Shown: positions 40,619 through 51,400 of the stretch, piece by piece
Position numbering within the stretch: position 1 is the stretch's first letter
How the letters are laid out: every line of letters starts with the position of its first letter
Assembly: GCA_964007475.1 (NCBI GenBank)
Contig: OZ023273.1
Span: 38,503,525-38,567,524, forward strand
Length of the DNA: 64,000 bases
Source: Hybos culiciformis
Lineage: Eukaryota > Arthropoda > Insecta > Diptera > Hybotidae
Reading direction: 5' to 3'
Made by a program: the position numbers and the translations under genes
Notes under the pieces: model-generated
Databases searched by the model: none
Seen by the model: the letters and a program-made list of their open reading frames with translations, nothing else
What the model was told of the DNA's origin: nothing

Positions 40619-43600
40619 AGAACCTATACTTCATGAAGCGCGATTTTTATACTATGATGATTCAATCTTTTCCACATTCTATCATGTTCGACATACTATC
40701 ATGTTCCACATACTATGATGTTCAAATCAGTGTTGCAAGAATTATATATTCGCTGTTTTTACAACAAAGTGGAGAATATTTATTTATTGAATTATGTGTA
40801 TTGCATGACCCTCGTTTCGAACGATTAATCAAAGATTTCCGAAACTCTATTACCAAACGAAAACAAAATATAATTCAAATAAGATTCATCTTTTGTCTAA
40901 TAAAAAAAACTTTTTAATAATCTTGAGAATAGAAAAATTCAGGTAATAAATAAAATAAGGTCGCTATTTTAATATAGGCTTTAAAAATTTGGAAAAAAAA
41001 TTAAATTATTTTTTACCTTTGTCAAATTTATAATTTTTTTTTTATTTGCATTTTGCTAAAATGGTTCGATTTTAATATTTTTAACATTCTAAATGTTTTC
41101 AAAAAGTTTAATTTCACTAAAAGGATATGTAGAAAAAAAAATTTCTTATTTTTTTTTGTATAACGTAGGTTTATAAAAAATATTGTACTTTCCCATGAAA
41201 AACTTTACTGTTCAATATACAATAAGAATATAAATATTAACCTTCTAGAAATGAAAAAAATAAATAAATAAAAATAAAAGTAAAGTTGAAAACAAATTTA
41301 TTTTCAAGTCCAAGTACATACTATATACTATATGTACATAATTTTCATTATGAAATTTTTTTATTATGATAATTTGAAAAATTCAAAAATACATGTTACT
41401 GACAATTTTGAGAAATAAGATTCAAATCCAGAAAAATTTTTATTTCTCCACAAAATATATTTGAAAAATGATTGAATTCAAGAATTCTTTCTTCCAACGT
41501 TTTAATATGTTCAGTGAATTGTGAAATATTTAAAAGAAATGCTTTTTTTATCTTTTTTTTTATTCATGTCCCTTTTTTCTTTATAAAATTTTAATACTGC
41601 ATGTTGATATGAAATTTTGAAAAAAGCTTATATTTTTTAGTTCGAAAATTTGCTATATATGCATTAATATGCATTCCTTGAGAATATAAAACTAAATCTT
41701 ATACCTTAATTTCCTATATCCTTGAAAAAAAAAAGGTTAAAAATTGATTTTCTAAATAAAGCTCTAAAAATAAATTTATTATCTACCTCCCTCACAAGTT
41801 CACCTCAATAAACATATATATATAATAAAAGCTATAAAAAAAAATTGTATAGAAATTCTAGCATAAACAACTACTTGTTGCTTCTGCAATTTGATTTTAA
41901 CAAAATAATTATAGGAAATCTTTTTTTTTTTAAACTAAAGAATTTTATTTAATTTAACCGATGAAGGGGTAAATGTGTATGCGCAAAACTTGAAAAATTT
42001 TACCGATTAAAAGCTTTTAAAATAAAACTAAATGCAAATATTTAGCTGAAAACATTATTCCGTAAATCAATAAAACAATAAAGTCTTTAAATTTAAAAAA
42101 AAAATGTAACCCTCCTCCACATAAGCTCAGGGAGCAAATAACTTCTTTAGTTATTTGCAACAAGCGTACCTACTAATTTGTTTTTTGTCGAATAGCAATG
42201 AAAAGTAGTAAGTAATTTCTTTATTTAATCTCTGATTATTTTTTAGACATAATATTATAATGAGCGACTTCTAATAACTAAAATGAGATATACATATTTT
42301 TGTTTCCATTGTATACATAGGTAGGCATACGCATTTTTGTAAATAGAAATTGAATAGTTTAATTTTAAAATATGTACCTAGTTTTTATCAAAATAGAAAA
42401 CTTCATAATTCAATTGTGGAAACAGATTTAAAGTGCTTTTAATTTCTACGTGGGATTTATGTTTTGAAATAACGAGAAAAAAAGAAATTCAGGAAGTTTT
42501 TTTCGTCATTCGAAGTTTTTGATGCGAATTTATTTCAAAATTCGCCTTTTTTACATTTATTATCATAAGTTCCTCTCTAGATACATATTCTAGATACATA
42601 CTTCAATCACAATATTTTCAATGAGTTTATTATCTATAGGACATCTTTTCTTATTAATCTCATTGCAATGTTTTGTTCCTTGAAAACGACTACCTATGAC
42701 CAAACTTTAATTTTATCTACTTTCAAATTAAGTTAATACAGATAGTTAATAAATATAAAAAAATTAAATCCGTAAAAAAAAATTTTAAATTTTACCCAGT
42801 TTCTCAACAGTCTAATAATAACAATCCAAAACCATGAATTTCTAGATTAGTTAGGCATACAAAAATTATAATTAATCATACCTTTTAAATTTTATCCGGG
42901 AATTTCCAATCCAATTCGACACCACTCGAGTTTTGAAAGAAAATAAGTTATTTCCTTATCTTGAAAATATATTCGTTTAAAAAATAATATTATCATCATC
43001 GTTAGCTTTTTTATTATGTAAATAAAACTAAATGCACACATACGGAAAATTTTACAAGGATAGAATTAATTATATAATTTTATATTATAAACTATATTAT
43101 ACTTAATTAAACCATTAAAAATATAAAAAAGAGCTCTTGATGAGTAAACTACTTATTTCCCTAGTGAGTAGTAAAATTTATAACATATTTAGAATTTTTT
43201 ACCGACTACATAAAATTCATAAATAGTGAAAAATTAGTATTTAAAAAGGAATGTACCTTGACAATTCTTACAGGTACTGATATACGAAATTATTTAACGA
43301 CAATTTTTATTTTAATTGCCTTCTTTTATTTAAATTCAATTATTTTGTAACGTTATTATTGTTAGTTTAATTTTTGAGACCATTCTTGTCATTATTAATC
43401 CTGAAATAAAATTTCCATTTATTATATTTTCATTTCTTTCCTCATTTATATCCATCACCACTGAAACCTCAATCAAATATAATAATAAAAAAAAGCCGAT
43501 ACTAAAAGACGACAAAAAATATGAATCAGTTAGTTAGATTATAAATAGTTAGTGGAATATTCGATATTAATACGATTAAAAGGCAAGTTTATAAAAACAT

Positions 43601-43700
43601 TTTAGTCAAAATATTTATTTGTAATAAAAAAACAAAGAATTCTATAATTGTTAATTAAGTATAATAGGTATATTATGTTTGTATTAAATTTTCGTCGATT
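40619..43700. other. gene-free AT-rich DNA
   Basis: No supported gene. At 40,650-40,725 a degenerate repeat of ACATACTATCATGTTC-type phrases begins a 94-codon open frame that matches nothing I recognise. A poly(A) signal for the minus-strand receptor gene (AATAAA read on the minus strand, near 43,613) lies about 90 bases beyond its stop codon. Confidence 0.5.
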
Positions 43701-45713
43701 TTATCTTTTGCAAATATTTTTATTTGTAAGAAAATTTCTTAAAATTTTTATTTTAATAAAAATTTTCTTTTTATTCCACACAATTATTTCTAAAATCAAA
43801 CATAATAATCCACAAAATGATCCAATGCCAATAATAAACCAAGCTAATTTTAAATGTGCCAATCCCAATATTATAAAAGGTAAACTAGACTCATCGTCTT
43901 TTAATCTTACCAATAATTTGGCACTAAATGCATCTCTAGTACTTTGCTCTGCCCAAAAATCCTGAAGACCAGCCTGTTGTATTAGTAGAATAAATTTATT
44001 GAACGGCTCCAAAAATGGTGAATCTCTTTGAAGAGGAAATGCCAATATTATTTCAGCAACACATAATTTAGTTGAAAACGTAAATCTTGGAGATTTAAGG
44101 GTCTGTTGCTGTTTTAACAAAAATTGTGCTACTTGAACTGTAATAAAATAAGCAAATCGATTGTCGAGACTATTTCTTAACATAGTAAAATTGTCAACAT
44201 CTAAAATTTCTAATAAATCTCCCCAATTTTCAGGTAAAACAGATCCTTCAAATAAACTTAAGTCTGTTTCCCGAATAGTCATTTTATATCCAGATTTTTC
44301 TAAATCTTTCCAATTTGATATCTCTGGATCATATAAACGAGAAATTAGATAACTTGCTAAAGAACATACATAGAAGTTAACAATAATAAATGTTATAATT
44401 ATTTCTAGAAATCTTAATATTATATGTTGCCACTTCATACATTTTAATTTCATTCTGAGTGGAAAATAAAGAATTTTTGCCCAATTTTCTAATAAAGTTT
44501 TACCTACATCCAATGGAGTTCTTAAGGTTAATTTATTTACTAGAATATGAACTATTGCTAGTAAAAGCCATATAACTCCAATTAAAACCCATGATGAATT
44601 TTGAAGCGGCCTTATTATATATAATTGGGGAAATATTTCTTTACCATGTGGCACCATGACACACCATAATGACTTCCCAATAGGATAGGTATGATTAAAT
44701 GCATTTGAGTTCATTCTGGTTGTAATACCAATATCAATTTTTCGTAATTGAATTAATTGAAATATCATTTCAATATTGGAATTTGATACAGTATATTCCT
44801 CAAACGTGCCATTCATATATTGAATGAAAGTCAAGAAAATTTTTGCAGCCTCACCACTATACACAATTTTTCCTTTCGTATTGGAAAATTTAAATACCCT
44901 AGGAATATCTAAATATATCGGTGATTTAAAAACATAACCTTTTACATTTTTCAACTTATTGAACTTAAAATAATTTAAATTCCAATTGTTTTCAACTTTT
45001 TGAATTTCCATAACAGGATATGCGGAATATTTATAAATTTCGCCATAATAAATTAATACATTGAAATATTTATTTTGAAAACACCATGTAAAAATTTCAT
45101 TCACCATTTTTCTAACTTCAGTTCTTTGTTGACTGCTCATTGGATAGTGAATCATTTTACTAAGCCTTAAATTTTCAATTTTTTTTATTTCCATTTTATA
45201 AGAAAAATTTTTCAAAAATATATTTTTTTTCTCGTTAGTTGTCACAGTAATGTTATCAAAGTGCTTGTGAGTAGGATTGTAATTATTTTCAAATTCTTTT
45301 ACATTAAAATAATTCTTTTTGTTGTTGGTGTGAAAATCTGTAGAATCGGAATTCACTTCTAGTACAAACAAAATATTTGTCGCATGGATGTCAGAATAAC
45401 TTTCTTTTAAAATCTCAAAAAAATCATTTTTATTTTGATCATGATAAAAAATCAATGTTAAACTATTTAAATTAATTAAATTTGAAAATTTAGTGTAATT
45501 TCTTTTCAAATTATTAGTTAACAAAATAATTGGCGCCAAATTATATAAAATATTGAAAAAATTTTCATCACGATTCTGATTTGAATTTTCATTAATAAAT
45601 ATTAAAAATGTATCATATTTACAGAAATTATTTTGATTAATTATGAATTCAGCTAATTCCATTAAATTTAATTTAAAAGTTAAAATATTATTTAATAGTA
45701 GATTACAATACAT
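43701..45713 (-). CDS. divergent ionotropic receptor (IR), single exon
   Basis: This is a chemosensory ligand-gated cation channel subunit related to ionotropic glutamate receptors, expected in the plasma membrane of sensory neurons. The 670-residue frame has a poorly conserved N-terminal region (1-250), ligand-binding half S1 (about 251-372, with ITTRMNSN offering a candidate ligand-contacting Arg near 333, then TYPIGKSLWCVMVP), membrane segment M1 (374-395, SSWVLIGVIWLLL), a pore loop, M2 (431-453, LEIIITFIIVNFY), S2 (to about 612, with RDSPFLEPFNKFI and AGLQDFW) and M3 (614-644). This layout is diagnostic of IRs, and intronless genes are common among divergent IRs. No signal peptide is visible. 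The first ATG (45711-45713) and about eight codons lie inside the end of a repeat element, so the original 5' end may be lost or on an unseen exon; ATG at 45660-45662 is an alternative start. Otherwise the frame is intact. Confidence 0.88.
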   Translation of the reverse strand: MYCNLLLNNILTFKLNLMELAEFIINQNNFCKYDTFLIFINENSNQNRDENFFNILYNLAPIILLTNNLKRNYTKFSNLINLNSLTLIFYHDQNKNDFFEILKESYSDIHATNILFVLEVNSDSTDFHTNNKKNYFNVKEFENNYNPTHKHFDNITVTTNEKKNIFLKNFSYKMEIKKIENLRLSKMIHYPMSSQQRTEVRKMVNEIFTWCFQNKYFNVLIYYGEIYKYSAYPVMEIQKVENNWNLNYFKFNKLKNVKGYVFKSPIYLDIPRVFKFSNTKGKIVYSGEAAKIFLTFIQYMNGTFEEYTVSNSNIEMIFQLIQLRKIDIGITTRMNSNAFNHTYPIGKSLWCVMVPHGKEIFPQLYIIRPLQNSSWVLIGVIWLLLAIVHILVNKLTLRTPLDVGKTLLENWAKILYFPLRMKLKCMKWQHIILRFLEIIITFIIVNFYVCSLASYLISRLYDPEISNWKDLEKSGYKMTIRETDLSLFEGSVLPENWGDLLEILDVDNFTMLRNSLDNRFAYFITVQVAQFLLKQQQTLKSPRFTFSTKLCVAEIILAFPLQRDSPFLEPFNKFILLIQQAGLQDFWAEQSTRDAFSAKLLVRLKDDESSLPFIILGLAHLKLAWFIIGIGSFCGLLCLILEIIVWNKKKIFIKIKILRNFLTNKNICKR

Positions 45714-46010
45714 GTTAAGAAAATTTGTTATTCTTGCGAGTTTTGTATACACACAAACACATAGACACGAGTCATGTTTATATCACGAGACCGAAGGTCG
45801 AGTGATATAATATTGACGAGTGTCTATATGTTTGTGTGTATACAAAACGAGCTGTATAACAAATTTGATTAACATGTATTGTATACTGCTTTAATGTGCA
45901 TGTGAGAGGGAGTTGAAAACAATACATTTATAATGAAAAAAATAAACAAAAAAGTTCAAAATGAAGCAAGGAAATAAAATTTAATAAGGAAGTTTATTTA
46001 TTTATCGAAA
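45697..46010 (-). mobile_element. hairpin-bearing repeat family, copy D1 (partial), overlapping the IR start
   Basis: Read on the minus strand it contains the family's GTGCATGTG-type foldback, the large hairpin (about 45741-45850, with TATATCACTCGACCTTCGGT at its apex) and the terminal CTTAACATGTATTGTAATCTACTATT. Copies at 24176, 46548 and 52012 stop matching each other just after CTACTATT, which sets this border near 45697. The receptor's first ATG is the ATG of AACATGTATTG within this terminus. The distal half of the copy beyond ~46010 is lost. Confidence 0.75.
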
Positions 46011-46029
46011 TGATTTCAAACCGGAAGAT

Positions 46030-46157
46030 TCCTAAAATATTAAAAAAAAAATTAGTAATTTTTCCAAAAAAAAATTATTCATTTTCTTTTTTGCAAAAAA
46101 AAAATCGAATAATTTTTTTTTAGAAAAATTACTAATTTTTTTTTTATTATTTTAGGA
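46030..46157. repeat. AT-rich inverted repeat between repeat copies D1 and D2
   Basis: TCCTAAAATA, then AAAATTAGTAATTTTTCC and AAAAATTATTC, are mirrored by GAATAATTTTT, AGAAAAATTACTAATTTT and TATTTTAGGA. Arms are about 50 bases with a loop of about 26. It may be an independent small foldback element inserted between the repeat copies. Confidence 0.65.
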
Positions 46158-46547
46158 ACTAATGGTCTTCTTAAATTTTATTTAATTTTATTTTTAATTA
46201 TTAAAAAAAAAAATAATAATTTTATAATAATTTTTTGTATAATTAAAAATAAAATCAAATAATAATTATATAATTATAATTTATATTTACAATAAATAAT
46301 CTCCTTGTTGCTGCCATTTTCCTCGTTTGTTGATAAAAGAAAAAAAAATTCTTACTTGTCATTTGACAATCACAGCAAACTTTATAATGGCAACAAAGAT
46401 ATTTTCAGGGTTACCATTGTTCTATTTTTATTCATTTTGTTTTTTTGAATAAAAATAAGTGCAATTTTTGAAGTGTGGTTTAAATTTTTGTACTAAAATC
46501 CAACCACACTCGTTTAAAAATTTAGTAGTAGAGGTTCGAAGATCCTT

Positions 46548-47034
46548 TAAAAATAGTAGATTGAAACACATGTTAAGAAAATTCATCGACTGATCGACTG
46601 GCCGCTTTTTAGAAAAAAAAAAATATTATTTTTTTATTGGTTCTTTTTTTTTTTTTTTGTTTGCTCAGAGGGAAAATATAGATTAGCTCAGAGGGAAAAT
46701 TTAGATTTTAGCATTATAAACTAAGCTTTGTTTGACATTGATATGATGCATGTGGGAGGTATACATTTGCAATTTTTTTTTTTTTTTGGTATTTGTCTGT
46801 ATTGAAATATTGTGAGTGTGAGTGATATTATTTTTGTTTATAGTATTACGCAGTTCAAAATGAAGAATGTAAATACAATATAGAGCAATGTAAATACAAT
46901 TTACATCACAGGGAAATGTAAATACAATTTACATTCCTCTATAATTGCATGTGTATTGATGCATGTAATGGACCATTTACCGAGCTAAATTTGCGAATGT
47001 AAATACAACTTACCGAAGACATGCGCATTAAAAT
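46548..47034 (-). mobile_element. hairpin-bearing repeat family, copy D2
   Basis: On the minus strand it begins TTTTAATGCGCATGTCTTCGG and AAGTTGTATTTACATTCGC, with GGTCCATTACATGCATCAAT, repeated GTAAATTGTATTTACAT blocks and a CACAATATTTCAATACAGAC segment found in copy A. It ends CTTAACATGTGTTTCAATCTACTATT. The large hairpin of other copies is reduced, and a 23-bp direct repeat (GCTCAGAGGGAAAAT) lies at about 46,663-46,708. Confidence 0.65.
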
Positions 47035-48409
47035 AATTAATTTCACAAAAAATTTTAGAAATATTTCCATAGTAAAATTATTTTCAAATGAAATTTTATT
47101 ATAAATTGTATAATGCAATATTATTGATTTTTTGAAATTATTATATTTTCGAATGGAATAGGTATTTACCGGGCAATCAAATATTGTACACTCGACAGCT
47201 TTTATAACATAATCACGTTAAAATATCATTTTATATAATTCATTATGTATATAATTTTCATGTTTTGAGTTAAACTGAAAACCCAACAGATTTTTCAATT
47301 ATCTATGCAATTTAGTGTGTTAATGAGTCCTAAATATAACGCCGATGGTAATGTTAATTGAAAAAAGATAAATTCAATTGTTTTAATTATTATTTTTCAA
47401 TTTATGATGAAATTTACTATATCTGCATCATTTTCTACTTAAAACTGTTAATAAAAAATTATATTTTTTGAAATTATTTAAATTTCGCTTAGTGTATATT
47501 TATAAATACATAATGTATTTTTACATAAAAACATGGTAAATATTGTTTGAAATTTTATTACATATTAAATTATTGACAATAATTTACAGGTTATCATACG
47601 TTTAATTACTTTTTAATGTTATATTATGTTTATTGCAATCTGTGACAGTCAATTGAAGATCAAGAACAATATTTTTACTTAATTAAGTAAAAAATTAGTA
47701 AAAATTCTACATAGAGCTTGTAGATTCAGTATTGAAAAGATGTCTATAAAAATCATCAAACTAAATATTCATACATCATTTTTGTACCAAGTAGATGATA
47801 TTAGCAAAGCATCACAAATATAGGAATTCGAAATGTAAAAACATTATGTGGAAATATGTATATAATGTACACACGTGTATGAATAAGAATACCTATTATT
47901 TTTTGAATTAATATATTATGTATCTCTAGATAAATGTTCAGCCAATTGCCTTTAATTAATATCAAAATAGTCGTTTTTAAATAATAGAACTCTAAATTTT
48001 TCGATTATCTCCATTGACAATACATTTTTTTTTTTCAATTCAAAATTTTTTCGAAATCTGAATATGAAGAGCTTGTAACAAAAAAAATCTATGTTCGGTA
48101 TTGGAAATTGATATGTATAATATATTATATTAGGATATCATTTTTCTTCTTCTAATGACATTTTTGCGAAATATTCGGTTGTTTTTTTGATAACAATCTC
48201 TATAAAAACATGTTAATGAAATAAAACTATAATTTTTGAACTAAAGCATTCAATTACAAAATATTATTATACATATTAAGAGTATGTATTAAAAATCCAT
48301 CAACAGGAAACAAAAAAAATAAATAAATAGTTTGTTAATAAAATTTTCTAACGTATTAATCCTTGGGGCAAATAACTGATAAGTCATTCTTATTCTACGC
48401 GGTAAAAAA
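47035..48409. other. intergenic region between IR and channel gene
   Basis: This AT-rich stretch lies between the divergently oriented receptor and channel genes, so it would hold both promoters, but no TATA box or initiator can be supported by eye. No exon with a plausible signal peptide for the receptor was found here on the minus strand. Confidence 0.5.
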
Positions 48410-51400
48410 ATGTTAAGCAATTTTAATTTTACTAAAAGTTTCTTCAAAACTTTCAAATTATTTCTTCTTAATAGTAGCTTGGGTGGTCTTGCTTTACTTG
48501 TGTTCTTAAAATCTTATAAAGTACAAAGGTGACTATGTGATCGCAAACAATTCACTATTTATTTATTACTAGTTGAGAGTTGAAATTGTATACTTAAAAA
48601 ATGGACATTTGGCGATAAATATTTTTACGATCATGTAAATTTTCCATAATAATTTTATAATCAGTTATGAAATTTAACGTATCGACTGGGACTTTTTTTA
48701 AAGAATTGAAAAACTTAAAAAAAAAATTATGATACTGTGTTTTTAAACGTAAATGTTTCAAATTCTGTGTTTAGGAGTTTTTATGTTTTCAAGATATCAC
48801 AATTAATTATTTCGTTTTTCGAGATCTCGAGCTCATATTAAATTGTGCTTTTAAAAATGTTTATAAAAAAAAATTTCATCAGGGTATCCTTTAAGTTCTA
48901 AACTATATAGTATAAAATGTAAAATGTATATTATACGAAAGGCTTAAAACTTCAATCTGATCCATTAAAACTAAACTAAGACATGTTTTTTTTTTAGATT
49001 TTTATGGACAATTGTAATCATATGTATAATATCGACCTCTATTTATTTTGTATTGTTTTCATGGGCCGGTTTTATGGAAAATCCTACTATCACAACGGTA
49101 AGTTCTCTATTCAAAGCTTGTACGTTTTTCAGAGATTTACATGACAGTAGCGTTTTTTTTTGTTGAAGATATGTTCAATCACAAATTGAGTGCGACCAAT
49201 AACTAAATTTTTACAGATTGAAAACGAAAACTTTTATTAACTACGAAAATTATACTTTCAGCTTGAAAGCACGGAGCATCCAATTTGGAAAGTTGATTTC
49301 CCAGCAATTGGAATATGTAGTGCAAATAAAATGAGCCATAAGGCAGTAACTCTATACGCTAGAAAATTGTGAGTAAATACTTTTAAATATTTTATTATTA
49401 AAGGTACACATAAACATAAAACATATTATTATATAGAATTAATTTGGTCATATTTATTTCTTTACTAGAATTTTTTCAAATATCTAATACCTCTTATATA
49501 CGTTTTTTTATAAAAACGGGCCGCATACTTAATTTACGACTTACTCTGCTATTTTTTTATTCTTTTAAGGTTTCATTTTATAATAAATGTAATAAATATA
49601 CATAGGTCGTATTGTAAGGAATTGATACTTTGGATTTTGTAATAACATTATCTTTAAATATGAAAAATGATCTAATACCGTACCTATATTTTGCATTTTG
49701 TTACATAATTTTATTTTTCGCCAATACAGATTATCAAAAATGAAATACCAACCAATGAACGTGACTCAGTTGGAAGAGAAAATTAAATTATTAGCTGCAT
49801 TATTTGATTCAAGTGGTTTTAGTGAAGATGAGGCATCAAATTTTCAAGAAAATTTTTTGGATAAATATGATGCCGATGCAACAACTGGATTTTATAACGT
49901 GCGCGAAGTTTTAGAAGAGGTACCTACAGTATTTTTGAACGATATGATACACGACTTCCCATTACATCGTTCTTATTTATTCTTTATTAGTTCTTTTGTT
50001 TTAAAACCCTTTTTTAAAACCCAATAATTCCATCCTTAGCGGCTCAGAATAATGCTATAATACTATACTTATAGTATTGATTACATTTTCGTTTTGTCGT
50101 TTTTAGCTTGCACCTAAATGTGAAGATATTTTGAACAAATGCATGTGGGAAGGCCAATTGAAAAATTGCACAGATTTATTCAAATTAGAAGTAACAGCAT
50201 CTGGATTTTGTTGCATATTTAATAGAAGAAGAACATCAACAGCTAAAAGGTTGCTTTTTTTGAATTTATGTACACTCTAATTCTGAACGAGTTAGCAGCT
50301 CCCAAGTTTCAATTTAACTGCTTCTTGTTCTTGCTTGTGATTTCGATTTCCTTTTAATTATCTTCGTATTTCGCCTTATTTATCCACTACATTTTCTTTT
50401 AAGTATGAAAGCTACCTATTTTTCAGTATAAAAACAATAAATAATTTACATGCAATATGAATAAATCTTATTTTATTCAAAAGTTTCAGCCTTAACAAAA
50501 CTGGGTATGAGAATGGTTTAACGCTTTTGGTAAATACCTCAACTAACGATTATTTCTACAATGACCGAAGCTCTCTAGGTTTTGTTGTTCAATTATTTAA
50601 CAATGAAAATTTTCCCGATGGAACAACTGGAAATCTTCAGGAATTTTTCTTAGGAAATTTAGAAGACATACACATGAAAATATTGGTTACAACTTTGCGA
50701 TCAACCGAAGACATTAAGCAATATTCAGTTGAACGAAGAAAATGTTATTTTGCTGATGAAAAAACTAAAGATTTTGTAGCAAAATACACCTACGCAGAAT
50801 GTTTAACAAAATGCAAGCTAAGAAGTGTAAATGCTTTATGCTCTTGTACTCCGTATTATGCAACACTGGAGAAAAATGATAACTCTTATTGTTCTCTGAC
50901 ACATATTTCATGTTTAAAAAGATATAGAAGTAGGTAACTACGTAAAACCATAGATTAAGAATACAGAAAGATTGGAAGTTTCATACAACATTTTTTCAGT
51001 CTTTTTTGGTATTTTTATGTGAAGGTGTTAGTAAAACTAAATAAAATTCTTTTCATATATTGATAATTATCACGTATTTTATTTTGTTTTACTAACACAT
51101 TCACATAAAAATACCAAAAATAATGTCGTATGAAGCTTCCCATCTTTCTGTATTCTTAATCTATGGTAAAACATAATTTTTTTTGACAATCTGTAATTAT
51201 TATTGTTGGAAATACCGGGATCCCGGATACCGGATACCGAAATCCCGGTATTTGGAACAATATATAGTTGCTGAAATACCGGTTTTGAAAAAGTCGAATA
51301 CCGGTATTTCGGTATTCGATATAATTTCACCAATTTAATGTTTTTTATGGTTTTTTACTACAAAAAATAATCGCATTATTATTTTTATTTAGATTTTTTT

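Noticed and set aside
40633..40917. 94-codon frame with mixed composition
   Set aside because: It starts in a degenerate ACATACTATCATGTTC repeat, has no recognisable domain and no splice or regulatory support.
43648..43965. 105-codon plus-strand frame at the end of the receptor gene
   Set aside because: It is antisense to the receptor's M3 region, so it is a shadow of the minus-strand coding frame.
44161..44352. 63-codon plus-strand frame within the receptor
   Set aside because: Antisense shadow of the receptor's S2 region; no independent support.
51079..51333. 84-codon minus-strand frame with repeated tyrosine and isoleucine
   Set aside because: It spans two MITEs and translates CCGGTATT palindromes.
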